From Bacteroidia bacterium (GTDB taxonomy: Bacteria > Bacteroidota > Bacteroidia > M30B66), in contig JAGYKL010000021.1 in NCBI GenBank assembly GCA_018401705.1, positions 1-57,939 of the forward strand: DNA of 57,939 nucleotides. Reading direction: 5' to 3'. The position numbers were made by a program, and so were the translations under genes. Of this stretch, positions 26,962 to 35,655 are shown one piece after another. Every line of letters starts with the position of its first letter. Positions within the stretch are counted from its first letter, which is position 1. The notes beneath the pieces are model-generated. The model was not told the DNA's origin and ran no database searches. It was given only the letters and a program-made list of their open reading frames with translations.

Positions 26962-27813
26962 TTGCGCAAGAAAAGCATCAAATTGCTATTGAGATTGCTG
27001 TTTAGTGCAGCTGCTATTTTTATTATTACAAGAAAGGTCGACATCAATTTAGCTGCCGATTATCTTAGTAAAGCTAACTTTTTCTTTATTTTTCTTGCTC
27101 TAATATCTTATTCTGGTTCAAAAATTTTAGCAGCATATAGAATAAATTCTCTTTATCAAACACAGGGATTAAATCTTCCCAATAACTTAAATATAAAACT
27201 CACTTTTTTGGCAATGTTTTATAATTTATTCATTCCATTAGTTGGGGGGGAAGGGTATAAAACATTTTGGATAAATAAGCGATATAATACTTCTGTGAAG
27301 TCGCTTATTTGGGCTGCATTGTTAGATCGAGGGAGTGGACTTGCAGGTTTAGGGATTGTTACTGTCTTGGTTTTTCAATTTAGTGAATTTATATTTCCAT
27401 ACTCTGGGTTCTCACTGCTGTTAATTCCTCTTGTTTTGATAGCTCATTGGCTTGTGAATAAGTTCCTTTTTCCTTCCTTTCTTAGCGCTTGGATAAGCAC
27501 AACCGTTTATTCTTTGCTCATTCAAGTTTTACAAGCATTAACGTCATTTCTAGTTGTATTAGCATTAGGCATTGACGTATTGCAAATTGAATATGTATTC
27601 GTTTTTATGCTGGCTAGTTTTGCTTTTGTGATTCCAATTATAGGAGCTAGAGAAATGGCTTTTGTTTTTGGTTCTCAACAATTGGGGCTAGATATGGAAT
27701 TATCTCTTGCTATAGGGTTGTTGTTTTACCTTGCACTTGCAATTAGCTCTTTGAGTGGTTATTGGTTCGTGCTTTTTCCCGACTCGCTTAACAAGGAAGT
27801 TAAAGGGGAGTAG
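26962..27813 (+). CDS. Lysylphosphatidylglycerol synthase TM-region family protein
   Basis: A 283-residue integral membrane protein with about seven hydrophobic segments, of the LPG_synthase_TM/UPF0104 flippase-like family. Typical stretches are LLRLLFSAAAIFIITRKVD, the polar SYSGSKILAAYRINSLYQ loop, NLFIPLVGGEGYKTFWIN with the family Gly-Gly-x-Gly, and LIWAALLDRGSGLAGLG. No ATG is available in frame; TTG at 26962 is used and fits the promoter box upstream. Such proteins often accompany glycosyltransferases and may move lipid-linked intermediates. Its last 55 bp overlap the 3' end of the convergent GT39 gene. Confidence 0.78.
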   Translation: MRKKSIKLLLRLLFSAAAIFIITRKVDINLAADYLSKANFFFIFLALISYSGSKILAAYRINSLYQTQGLNLPNNLNIKLTFLAMFYNLFIPLVGGEGYKTFWINKRYNTSVKSLIWAALLDRGSGLAGLGIVTVLVFQFSEFIFPYSGFSLLLIPLVLIAHWLVNKFLFPSFLSAWISTTVYSLLIQVLQALTSFLVVLALGIDVLQIEYVFVFMLASFAFVIPIIGAREMAFVFGSQQLGLDMELSLAIGLLFYLALAISSLSGYWFVLFPDSLNKEVKGE

Positions 27814-29426
27814 TAAAATAGTATGTAATTTTGCTTTTGCCAATTGTCATGCATTTCATACAATACCTTAACATCTAGAGTGTCGGTAAGTCTTTTGTCT
27901 GATAAATAATAAGTTCCTCGTTTTAATACAGGATGGAACTCCATAATCTTGCTGGTTGACCTGCTCATGTAATAAGGAATGCGATAATTCATAAGAGGTG
28001 CGGTAGTTAAACTAACTTTAGATAATTCAATAGGTCCGATTGAAGCATCACTTTCGAAGTAATGAGGTTTTCCATGGAAACAAATCTGCTTACCACCTGA
28101 AATCTGGAGCATCTGTTTCACCGAAGAACGGTAATAAGCTACGCTTGGATCGTTTTGCCAGGAGGGCAAATAGAAAATATTAAATCCAAATCTGGCTATG
28201 GCAAGTAATACCACTAAAGCGAAAATCCATTGTGGTGATTTTGTGAAAATGCGCGCAGCTATTATTGTTAAGACTAAGAAAACAGAAATTCTTAATATTT
28301 TGTAATCGAGATGTATAGGCAATTTCACAAATAGGGCCACAATGCATGCAAGAGGTAGCGCCCAGGCCACAAATAGAAAAACATATCTCAAAATTGGTAA
28401 AGAGCGAGCTTCCTTTTGTTCGGCAATCTCAACTAGTCTAGCTGTGATTAAAGCGAATGCAGCTAAAAAAACATAGTAGTATCTCGCTTTGAAATCGCCT
28501 GATAACATATAAATGGGAATGTTTACCAGAATAAATAATATCCAGAATTTGATGAACTTTTGTTTTAGAATTTCCTTTCTTCCTAATAGGCCAAATACAA
28601 TTAAGAATAAAGACCAAGGAAGCATCAGTTTTAAGAGTCTCGGTATAAATAATAAGGCTCCTTCTAAAGTGTTTTCTGTTTCTAGACCGGTTCGCATTGC
28701 TGCTTCTTTGTACTGTCTAACTAAGAAGCCTTGAATATCATCGTAGAGACTATAGTTATAGAAATATGCCACGGTAACTAATAGAAATACAGATATCCCC
28801 GCGAAATGAGCTGGATGAAAAAGCGTTTTTATTCTTTTGTTATAGGCTAGCCAAGCAAATAAAGTAAGGCCCTGAAATGCTACAGAAGGAAGTCCTTTAG
28901 TGAGAAAACCTACTGCAGCCAGAAGGTAGGAAATTGTAAACAAAAGCCAAGGTCGGTTTACTTTATCATAATGAAATATGGCCAGAACTTGTAAGAATGT
29001 TATTAAAGAAAAGAACAAATCAATTTCTCCGGAAGTGATACTTCCGAAAAATAGAATTTCACCAAAAGTGATATAAATAAAGCCGGCTAAAATTGCAGTT
29101 TCGCGCTTAAAATAATAACTACTTACTTTATAGATGATAAAAGCATGTATACATGCTGAAATCAAAGAAGGAAATCGCACAACCCATTCTTCAAGAGAAT
29201 TGAAAAGCGCAAAGCAAATTGCAATGAGCCAGTTAAAAAAAGGTGGTTTATTATAATATGACCAGCCATTAATTTTAGGAATACCCCAATCTCCTGTAAT
29301 AAACATTTCTAAAGAGACAATTGCTCTTCGAGGCTCTTCAGCCCTCAGTTCCATCACATTTTGCCATAGAAATAAACATGGCAATAAAATACATAAAGAA
29401 AGAATGATTAACTGTCGGCGTTGCAT
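27759..29426 (-). CDS. GT39/ArnT-like membrane glycosyltransferase
   Basis: A 555-residue protein with about ten to twelve membrane helices. ELRAEEPRRAIVSLEMFITG near residue 28 contains the acidic pair of the first periplasmic loop that defines PMT/ArnT-type C-fold transferases, and WSYYNKPPFFNWLIAICF matches the conserved Y-x-K-P-P motif. These enzymes use polyprenyl-phosphate sugars to modify lipid A, proteins or glycans on the periplasmic side. A TATATTTG box ends 4 nt before its ATG. It converges with the LPG-synthase-like gene, with 55 bp of overlap. Confidence 0.82.
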   Translation of the reverse strand: MQRRQLIILSLCILLPCLFLWQNVMELRAEEPRRAIVSLEMFITGDWGIPKINGWSYYNKPPFFNWLIAICFALFNSLEEWVVRFPSLISACIHAFIIYKVSSYYFKRETAILAGFIYITFGEILFFGSITSGEIDLFFSLITFLQVLAIFHYDKVNRPWLLFTISYLLAAVGFLTKGLPSVAFQGLTLFAWLAYNKRIKTLFHPAHFAGISVFLLVTVAYFYNYSLYDDIQGFLVRQYKEAAMRTGLETENTLEGALLFIPRLLKLMLPWSLFLIVFGLLGRKEILKQKFIKFWILFILVNIPIYMLSGDFKARYYYVFLAAFALITARLVEIAEQKEARSLPILRYVFLFVAWALPLACIVALFVKLPIHLDYKILRISVFLVLTIIAARIFTKSPQWIFALVVLLAIARFGFNIFYLPSWQNDPSVAYYRSSVKQMLQISGGKQICFHGKPHYFESDASIGPIELSKVSLTTAPLMNYRIPYYMSRSTSKIMEFHPVLKRGTYYLSDKRLTDTLDVKVLYEMHDNWQKQNYILFYYSPLTSLLSESGKSTNQ

Positions 29427-29430
29427 CTCG

Positions 29431-29438
29431 CAAATATA
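29431..29438 (-). promoter_or_regulatory. -7 box TATATTTG directly before the GT39 ATG
   Basis: On the minus strand TATATTTG is followed by CGAG and then the ATG at 29426, another candidate leaderless start. No TTG at the usual -33 distance. Confidence 0.45.
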
Positions 29439-29687
29439 TAAGATTGAATAACTGATTGGTTACATGCTATGCCAATGCTGCTTCAACGTAAATTCAGCAT
29501 CATCTAAATAGTTTATTAAGTCTAATGTGCTTTGCAGGCCTCTACATTGATAATTATGAATTAAATTAAACAATTAGCCAAAAATATCAAGTAGACCCCA
29601 CTTGAAATTCACAAGGTTGATTTGATTTTGAATACTATAAAAAGATGAATATATTGTGATGCTAAATCAAACTATACCAAACCAAAC

Positions 29688-30956
29688 ATGCAAAAGCTAT
29701 ACTCTGTTCTAATCTTTCTTTGTATTACAGGCTTCCTTCAAGCACAAGAAACTATAACAATTAATGTGTCTGGTGTTACGCCAGAGGTTGCACAAAAAAT
29801 GAAAGCTTCTGGCGACAGACTTAGCTGGTTTACTTCTAGAGGTTCTGATAAATTGGCTAGTAATGTTTTTGTTGAATTAAGTAATGTTGGCGAGAAAAAG
29901 ACTGATAGAGGAAGAGGCGCAGTTCAGGCAGATCCGGATGCATCGGGTATGTATTCTTTTTCGGCACCTGTTGAAGTTGAAATAAAGAAAGTAGATAAAT
30001 CAAAGCCTGTGCATTTAGAGGTTATGATTCAGACAATTTTCGGGAATGAGGTTTTTTATTTGAAAGATTTAGATTTTAGTGCCCTCTCTGAGCCAATTAT
30101 GTTAAATGGTTATATGTGGAGGGCCACAAATGAAAAGATTTCTCCAGAAAAAGATTTATGTATCGAATTCTCCTCTTACATTAATGATGCTGATTTGAGA
30201 AAAAAAGTTTCTGAAAATGAAGGAGGTTACAAGTTTGACCGCTCAGATTTCTCAGTGTTTTTGAAGCAAGATAAGAATGCTGAATGGGTTCAGCTTAAAG
30301 ATAAACTTGAGGGAGGGATTTCCAATGGTAATAGTATCAACTTAACTAATCCTATGCCTTCTTGGATTGATCCTTCTAAGGAGTTATTTGTTCGTTTTGC
30401 AGCCGAAAGTCGGCTTAAAAATTATGTTTGGGGGGAATATTCCGTTAAGCCTCATGAATATAGGAAGGAATACAGAGCCACTCATTATTCTTCAATAGCC
30501 TTTGATCCCTCTGCTAAGCCTAACACAGCTAATGCTGTTACTGAAGCAGAACCTGTAACAGTGATTAAAGAATCAATAGAAGAGGCTCCTACTAAAGAAG
30601 ACGTGAAAGCGCCGGAGAATATTGCAGATAAACCTATTGTAAAAGAAACACCCAAGGCTCAAGAAAAAGAAGCTGTGAAAGCTCCTGAAAGCAAGAAGGC
30701 AGTTGTCGTTTCGGAAACAGCAAAGCCTGTTAAAACAAGGGCTGGTGTTTCAACAAAGAATGCCTATCAAGAAACTATCACAATTGCAGATAGCCTATTT
30801 GCCGCTTTAAACTATACTGAAGCAAAATCAAAATATGAGGAAGCTTCTAAACTTAAGCCGGAAGAGAAATACCCTAAAGATCAGGCTGAAATTTGCGGAC
30901 AAAAATTATCTGCTATCAAAGCAAAAAAGTCGTCATCGAGAGGAGGGCTTAATTAA
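29688..30956 (+). CDS. Secreted protein of unknown function with Lys/Glu-rich linker
   Basis: A 422-residue protein not assigned to a family. A signal peptide (MQKLYSVLIFLCITGFLQAQ) precedes a globular region of about 250 residues with DFSVFLKQDKNAEWVQLKD and NPMPSWIDPSKELFVRFAAE. Residues about 275-355 are rich in Ala, Glu, Lys, Pro and Val and look like a flexible linker. The last 60 residues (SLFAALNYTEAKSKYEEASK) resemble a single TPR hairpin. The combination suggests an envelope protein with a tether and a small interaction module. It stands alone between intergenic DNA (261 bp upstream) and a convergent LysR gene. Confidence 0.7.
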   Translation: MQKLYSVLIFLCITGFLQAQETITINVSGVTPEVAQKMKASGDRLSWFTSRGSDKLASNVFVELSNVGEKKTDRGRGAVQADPDASGMYSFSAPVEVEIKKVDKSKPVHLEVMIQTIFGNEVFYLKDLDFSALSEPIMLNGYMWRATNEKISPEKDLCIEFSSYINDADLRKKVSENEGGYKFDRSDFSVFLKQDKNAEWVQLKDKLEGGISNGNSINLTNPMPSWIDPSKELFVRFAAESRLKNYVWGEYSVKPHEYRKEYRATHYSSIAFDPSAKPNTANAVTEAEPVTVIKESIEEAPTKEDVKAPENIADKPIVKETPKAQEKEAVKAPESKKAVVVSETAKPVKTRAGVSTKNAYQETITIADSLFAALNYTEAKSKYEEASKLKPEEKYPKDQAEICGQKLSAIKAKKSSSRGGLN

Positions 30957-30981
30957 GAATATCATCTTGATAGTTTAGATC

Positions 30982-31890
30982 TTATGGAAGTAAAAAGTGA
31001 CTTTCCTGTATAATTTGATCTTGATTAGCAATTAAATATTTAAGGAAAGCATTTGCCGCTGGTGAATGCTTTTTGTTTTTTGGCCAAACTAATTGCCATC
31101 TGGTTTTTAAAGGCAGTCCTTCGGTTTGAATAATATGGAGCTGTTGTAAAAACAACTCATTCCTAATGCCAATTTTTGGCATTATAGATTCGCCAAGTCC
31201 AGCCATTATAGCTTGTTTAACTGCCTCATTCGTGTTTAATTCGAGTTGTCGTGTCGAGTTTATTCCATTCTTGTTCAGATAGTCTTCCATCATCCGGCGA
31301 GTAGCCGAACCTTCTTCTCTGAAAATTAATTGCATTGAGCTTAATTCACTTGCCTTAATCTTCTTTTTCCTCGAGATTGAAGAAACAAGTACTAACTCAT
31401 TCTCCATAAGCTCTATACTTTCGGTTTCAAGTTTTTCTGGTTTTATAGAAACTAAAGCAAAATCCACCTCGTTTTTTTCCAGGGTTTGAAGAACACTTGC
31501 CTTATTCGTTACGTCAATGCTTAATTCAATTCCTTCATGCTTTTGGATAAAGGGTGCTAGAAGGTAAGGGATTACATATTTTCCTGTAGAAACAGAGGAG
31601 ATTTTTAATTTACCACTAAGCAGTCCCTTAAAGGCCATAGTTTTATAATTTATTGCATGAACCTCCTCCAGGATTTTGCCGGCGGCATCAGCTATTTCAT
31701 GTCCGAAATTCGTAATATGAATTCTTCGGCCAATGATTTCTGTTAAGGGAATTTCAAATTGATCCTGAAAGTTTTTTAATTGTATTGAAACCGCAGGCTG
31801 TGTAAGATGCAATTGATCTGCAGCTTTTGTAATACTTTTTGTTTCAGCTATTTTCAGGAATACCTGAAGTTGGTGAAGGGTATAGTTCAT
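30982..31890 (-). CDS. LysR family transcriptional regulator
   Basis: A 302-residue LTTR. The N-terminal winged helix-turn-helix is clear (LHQLQVFLKIAETKSITKAA then DQLHLTQPAVSIQLKNF), followed by the linker helix and a periplasmic-binding-type effector domain from about residue 90 (GKLKISSVSTGKYVIPYLLA). The sequence resembles the CbbR/RbcR branch. It is divergent from isocitrate dehydrogenase with 93 bp between the starts, the standard layout for a LysR protein controlling its neighbour. A 19-bp palindrome covers its own start codon (31887-31905), suggesting autorepression. Effector unknown. Confidence 0.88.
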   Translation of the reverse strand: MNYTLHQLQVFLKIAETKSITKAADQLHLTQPAVSIQLKNFQDQFEIPLTEIIGRRIHITNFGHEIADAAGKILEEVHAINYKTMAFKGLLSGKLKISSVSTGKYVIPYLLAPFIQKHEGIELSIDVTNKASVLQTLEKNEVDFALVSIKPEKLETESIELMENELVLVSSISRKKKIKASELSSMQLIFREEGSATRRMMEDYLNKNGINSTRQLELNTNEAVKQAIMAGLGESIMPKIGIRNELFLQQLHIIQTEGLPLKTRWQLVWPKNKKHSPAANAFLKYLIANQDQIIQESHFLLP

Positions 31891-31905
31891 AAATAATGTT
31901 TATGA
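31887..31905. promoter_or_regulatory. Candidate LysR operator (T-N11-A palindrome)
   Basis: TCATAAATAATGTTTATGA is a perfect inverted repeat with 7-bp arms and a 5-bp spacer; its core TAAA-N5-TTTA fits the LysR T-N11-A rule. It overlaps the lysR ATG (31888-31890). A further copy of TTTATGAT lies at 31931-31938 and ATTATGAT at 31924-31931, closer to icd. Confidence 0.5.
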
Positions 31906-31983
31906 TATATATTGCAAATATAAATTATGATTTATGATTATTCCAAGACACTTTTGCTGTGCTAAAAACTAAAACTTTTCTTA

Positions 31984-33420
31984 ATGGCACGTATCACAGT
32001 TGCAAAAGGGGACGGAATCGGACCTGAAATAATGGATGCTACTCTCGACATCATAAAAGCTGCGGGAGCTAATCTCCAAATTGATGAAATTGAAGTTGGT
32101 GAGAAAGTATATCTCGCCGGTAATACTTCAGGAATCTCTAAAGATTCCTGGGATGTTATCAGAAGAAATAAAGTGTTTTTAAAAGCTCCTATCACAACAC
32201 CTCAAGGTGGCGGATATAAAAGTCTTAATGTGAGCATTAGGAAAATGCTAGGCTTGTATGCCAATGTTAGACCTTGTACGAGCATGGCTCCTTTTGTTGC
32301 TACAAAGCATCCTGTAATGGATGTAGTTATTATCCGTGAGAATGAAGAAGATTTGTATGCAGGTATAGAGCATCAGCAAACCGATGAGGTAGTTCAGTGT
32401 TTGAAATTAATTAGCAGACCTGGTTGCGAGAAAATTGTTCGTTATGCTTTTGAATATGCTAAGTTATATGGACGTAAAAAGGTGACATGCTTTACCAAAG
32501 ACAATATCATGAAGCAAACTGATGGTCTTTTCCATCAAGTGTTTGATGAGATTGCAGCTGAGTATCCTCAGATTGAAAATGAGCATTGGATTATTGATAT
32601 CGGGGCTGCGAAGCTAGCTGATACACCTGAAATGTTTGATGTAATTGTAATGCCCAACTTATATGGAGATGTGTTGTCGGATGTTGCAGCCCAAATTGCC
32701 GGATCGGTGGGCTTAGCCGGTTCTGCGAATATCGGAATGGAATGCGCCATGTTTGAAGCCATTCATGGGTCGGCACCAAGAAGAGCAGGTCAAAATGTTG
32801 CAAACCCATCAGGTTTATTGCAAGGAGCGGTTTTAATGCTTAATCACCTGGGAATGGCTGATGTTGCCGAGAAAGTGCAGAATGCCTGGTTAAAAACTAT
32901 CGAAGATGGCATTCATACTTATGATATTTACAAAGAAGGAGTTAGCACTCAGAAGGTAAGTACAAGCGACTTTGCAAAAGCTGTTATTAGCAATCTTGGA
33001 AAAACTCCTGTTACGCTAAAAACTGTTAAGTATGAGAAGGGAAGTGTGCTTTCATTCCCTGAAATTAAAAGAAAGCCAATGGCGAAAAAAGAGCTACTTG
33101 GTGTTGATGTTTTTGTTCACTGGTCAGGAACGAACCCTGATGAGTTAGCAGGAATGCTTAAATCGGTTGAAACACAAGGAGTGAAATTAAACATGATTAC
33201 CAATCGTGGAATTAAAGTTTGGCCTGAAGGATTTAGTGAGACGTTTTGTACTGACCACTGGCGTTGCAGATTTAAACCTCAATCGACAGAGATTATGGAC
33301 AAAAAAGAGATTGTAGCTTTATTGCAAAATGCCTTGAATAATAACGTGGATGCCATTAAAACAGAAAATCTTTATTCTTTTGATGGCAAAGTGTCTTATT
33401 CATTAGGTCAAGGCCAGTAA
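31984..33420 (+). CDS. icd: NADP-type isocitrate dehydrogenase
   Basis: A 478-residue enzyme of the isocitrate/isopropylmalate dehydrogenase family, of the long form seen in Thermus with an extra C-terminal domain (about residues 340-478). MARITVAKGDGIGPEIMDAT is the family start, ISRPGCEKIVRYAFEYA and the phosphosite-type SLNVSIRKMLGLYANVRP segment hold the substrate-binding residues, and VMPNLYGDVLSDVAAQIAGS contains the metal-binding Asp residues. It oxidises isocitrate to 2-oxoglutarate in the TCA cycle. The cofactor is inferred from the family. Divergent from a LysR regulator. A CACTTTTG box (31949-31956) is one mismatch from the -7 consensus. Confidence 0.9.
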   Translation: MARITVAKGDGIGPEIMDATLDIIKAAGANLQIDEIEVGEKVYLAGNTSGISKDSWDVIRRNKVFLKAPITTPQGGGYKSLNVSIRKMLGLYANVRPCTSMAPFVATKHPVMDVVIIRENEEDLYAGIEHQQTDEVVQCLKLISRPGCEKIVRYAFEYAKLYGRKKVTCFTKDNIMKQTDGLFHQVFDEIAAEYPQIENEHWIIDIGAAKLADTPEMFDVIVMPNLYGDVLSDVAAQIAGSVGLAGSANIGMECAMFEAIHGSAPRRAGQNVANPSGLLQGAVLMLNHLGMADVAEKVQNAWLKTIEDGIHTYDIYKEGVSTQKVSTSDFAKAVISNLGKTPVTLKTVKYEKGSVLSFPEIKRKPMAKKELLGVDVFVHWSGTNPDELAGMLKSVETQGVKLNMITNRGIKVWPEGFSETFCTDHWRCRFKPQSTEIMDKKEIVALLQNALNNNVDAIKTENLYSFDGKVSYSLGQGQ

Positions 33421-33457
33421 TTTTAATTATTTGGTAATCACTGAAAAATCAATTGAT

Positions 33458-33709
33458 ATGCAAATTCAGCTAATTGATGGGCACTTTTCTGCAAAAGATG
33501 CAATGGAGATTTTGACGAGGTTGACTCATGCTAAAATTAAATTTCATGAAGACAGAATCTCTCAGGATTCAACCGAAGAAGATGCAAAAATGAGAGAAAC
33601 AAGAATCAAAGCCCTACAAAAGGACTTATACGAAATGAAACGTTTTGTAGAGAATTCTGATTCAGGTGATATCTCAATTTATGCTGATATTAAGCTTGAA
33701 AAAGCATAG
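33458..33709 (+). CDS. Small protein of unknown function
   Basis: An 83-residue protein; I use the ATG at 33458 (MQIQLIDGHFSAKDAMEILT), 38 nt after icd, though an in-frame TTG at 33431 is possible. The sequence is predicted to be largely helical with a charged central segment (DSTEEDAKMRETRIKALQKD) and no Cys, signal peptide or membrane segment. I do not recognise the family. It lies between icd and the zinc-ribbon protein, 5 nt before the latter, and is probably co-transcribed with both. Confidence 0.65.
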   Translation: MQIQLIDGHFSAKDAMEILTRLTHAKIKFHEDRISQDSTEEDAKMRETRIKALQKDLYEMKRFVENSDSGDISIYADIKLEKA

Positions 33710-33714
33710 AACCG

Positions 33715-34569
33715 ATGGCAAGTTCATTAACTTATTTTCAAGGGCGTGAACTTGCCATTGTTACAAAACATAAAAAAGAGGAGGCGATAGTACCTGTATT
33801 TGAAAGTAAGTTGGGACTTAATTGCAGAGTTGAATCAAAAATTGATACAGACCAATTAGGGACTTTCTCAGGAGAAATTCCTAGATATTTAGATCAAATA
33901 TCGGCTGCCAGAAAGAAATGTTTACTTGCCTTTGATTTTACTGATTGTGATTTGGTTTTATCAAGTGAAGGTTCTTTTGGTCCTCATCCCTCTCTCTTTT
34001 TTATTCCTTCTGACTTTGAGGTCCTTTTTCTGATTGACAAAAAGAATAAATGGGAGTTAAAGGAATTTATACTTTCTACTGATACCAATTTTGCATCAGC
34101 TGAAATTAAAAATGAGAATGACTTAATAAAGTTCGCTGAGAAATCAGGCTTTCCTGAGCATGGCTTGATTCTGAAAGCATCAAATGGAGGAGTGAATTCT
34201 ATTTTAAAAGACTTCTCAAATCTTGATGAATTGCTCACTGCGTTCGGAAGTCTGGCTTTTAAAACTGATTCGATTTTTGTTGAGACAGATATGCGTGCGA
34301 TGAGAAATCCCACGCGGATGGAGGTGATTAAAGCTTTAGCCAATAAAATGGCCAATCGTCTATTAACTTCTTGTGAACAATGCGAGACTCCTGGTTTCGG
34401 TTTTAGCAGGATAGTAAGTGGAATGCCATGCTCTAATTGTGGTAACGCTACACGGCAGGCACTTCATGAAATTCATTCATGTATCTCATGCAAACATGAG
34501 AAAACTATCTCCTTAATTGATTCGAAAGGTTTTGCTGATCCGCAGATATGCGAATATTGCAATCCTTAA
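33715..34569 (+). CDS. DUF6671-like protein with C-terminal Cys-rich zinc-binding region
   Basis: A 284-residue cytosolic protein. The N-terminal 215 residues contain YFQGRELAIVTKHKKEEAIV, LLAFDFTDCDLVLSSEGSFG and FVETDMRAMRNPTRMEVIKA, a pattern I associate with the DUF6671 family, though I cannot verify this by search. The last 65 residues hold four Cys pairs (CEQC, CSNC, CISC, CEYC) and probably bind two zinc ions. Function is unknown. It follows the 83-residue protein by 5 nt. Its stop codon abuts the stop of the convergent secreted-protein gene. Confidence 0.65.
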   Translation: MASSLTYFQGRELAIVTKHKKEEAIVPVFESKLGLNCRVESKIDTDQLGTFSGEIPRYLDQISAARKKCLLAFDFTDCDLVLSSEGSFGPHPSLFFIPSDFEVLFLIDKKNKWELKEFILSTDTNFASAEIKNENDLIKFAEKSGFPEHGLILKASNGGVNSILKDFSNLDELLTAFGSLAFKTDSIFVETDMRAMRNPTRMEVIKALANKMANRLLTSCEQCETPGFGFSRIVSGMPCSNCGNATRQALHEIHSCISCKHEKTISLIDSKGFADPQICEYCNP

Positions 34570-35118
34570 TTATCTGAATCCTGTAAGCCTTATTTTATTG
34601 TTTTCGGCAAAAACGAATTTGCCGAATATCCATTTCTCAGGCATCAAAGCTTCGGTAAATTGGGTTTTGAAGTTTTCTGGAACAATTAATTCAATTTCCG
34701 CATCATAAAGGTATGTGGAGTCGCTCAGTGGCTTCATCATTTCGTATGAGTCATCATCAGTAGGCGGACCAAGGTATTTTTGTCCTTGAAGCAAAAGTTG
34801 AAATGTATCCAAAGGGCTTGCCTTTTCTTTAGAAAGGACTTTAACTAATTCATATTCAATTGAAGAGCCATCAGCAGGAGGGTTCGCTAATTCAATTCTT
34901 CTAACTTTTAAGTTATAATGATAACCCCATTGGAAATCAAAATTGTTTAAGTATTCTAAAGCATCTTCATCACTTTTAATGACCAGACTCTTGAAGAATG
35001 CTCCATTAGCTATTCTTTTATAGGGCAAAATATTTACCTCAATAATTTTTGATTTGTCTTGAGCAAAAAGCCCACATGAAAAAAATAGGACATAAATTAT
35101 TAGACAAATATTTTTCAT
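34570..35118 (-). CDS. Secreted DUF4377-like protein
   Basis: A 182-residue protein with signal peptide MKNICLIIYVLFFSCGLFAQ. The central stretch GYHYNLKVRRIELANPPADG followed by SSIEYELVKVLSKE matches the DUF4377 pattern (GYxYxLxV...NPPADxSSIxYxLxxVxSK), a small beta-sandwich-like domain found in Bacteroidota lipoproteins and secreted proteins. No enzymatic residues are evident. It is the last of three secreted-protein genes on this strand, 11 bp after the second. Confidence 0.68.
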   Translation of the reverse strand: MKNICLIIYVLFFSCGLFAQDKSKIIEVNILPYKRIANGAFFKSLVIKSDEDALEYLNNFDFQWGYHYNLKVRRIELANPPADGSSIEYELVKVLSKEKASPLDTFQLLLQGQKYLGPPTDDDSYEMMKPLSDSTYLYDAEIELIVPENFKTQFTEALMPEKWIFGKFVFAENNKIRLTGFR

Positions 35119-35129
35119 AGTTATTAGTT

Positions 35130-35609
35130 TTATTTATCATCACTTACGCCGCAAGGTAAGGGGTACACCTGTGAGCCGTCTATTGTTATTTTGTTGCCTG
35201 TTGGTATGTTTTCTAACTCGTTTGGCGTCATTCGCCTTACATAATTCCAATTAAAGCCAAATGCTTCCATGACCTCAGGCGAATCAATATGTCTTTTATG
35301 TTCGTTGATGTAGAGAAAAATCTCATTTGAATAACCTCTGATTAAATATGCTTCATTTATTTGTTGACCAAAGTGCAGAGTGTTGATTATCGAATCTGAA
35401 ACAATGGCAGGATTTTGATAATCTTTAAATAGGCCTGAAAACAGTAGTCTTGTATCAATTTTCCACAACTGCTTGTCAAGCATTAGAAAAAGGCTATTTG
35501 ATGATGCTGATTTGACTTTCTGTCCCTCTGGAAATTGAATCTCCTGAGACTTAAGTATTCCAGAGAGAAGAAAGAAAATTATTGACAGCTTAATGATTTT
35601 ATGCGGCAT
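35130..35609 (-). CDS. Secreted hypothetical protein
   Basis: A 159-residue protein with a signal peptide (KIIKLSIIFFLLSGILKS). The C-terminal half contains HIDSPEVMEAFGFNWNYVRR and TPNELENIPTGNKITIDG, a motif type (I-x-S/N-x-E/T-x-F/M-x-A-F/L-G-F-x-W, then IP-x-G) that recurs in assorted secreted bacterial proteins; I know no confirmed function. It lies 46 bp after the 237-residue protein and 11 bp before the DUF4377-like gene, so the three probably form a transcript. Confidence 0.65.
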   Translation of the reverse strand: MPHKIIKLSIIFFLLSGILKSQEIQFPEGQKVKSASSNSLFLMLDKQLWKIDTRLLFSGLFKDYQNPAIVSDSIINTLHFGQQINEAYLIRGYSNEIFLYINEHKRHIDSPEVMEAFGFNWNYVRRMTPNELENIPTGNKITIDGSQVYPLPCGVSDDK

Positions 35610-35655
35610 GGAGTTTTAATTCTGAATCACACCTATGATGATTCAATTATATGGT

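Noticed and set aside
33984-34355. 123-codon open frame antisense to the zinc-ribbon protein gene
   Set aside because: Low-complexity composition and no start context; the sense gene explains the openness.
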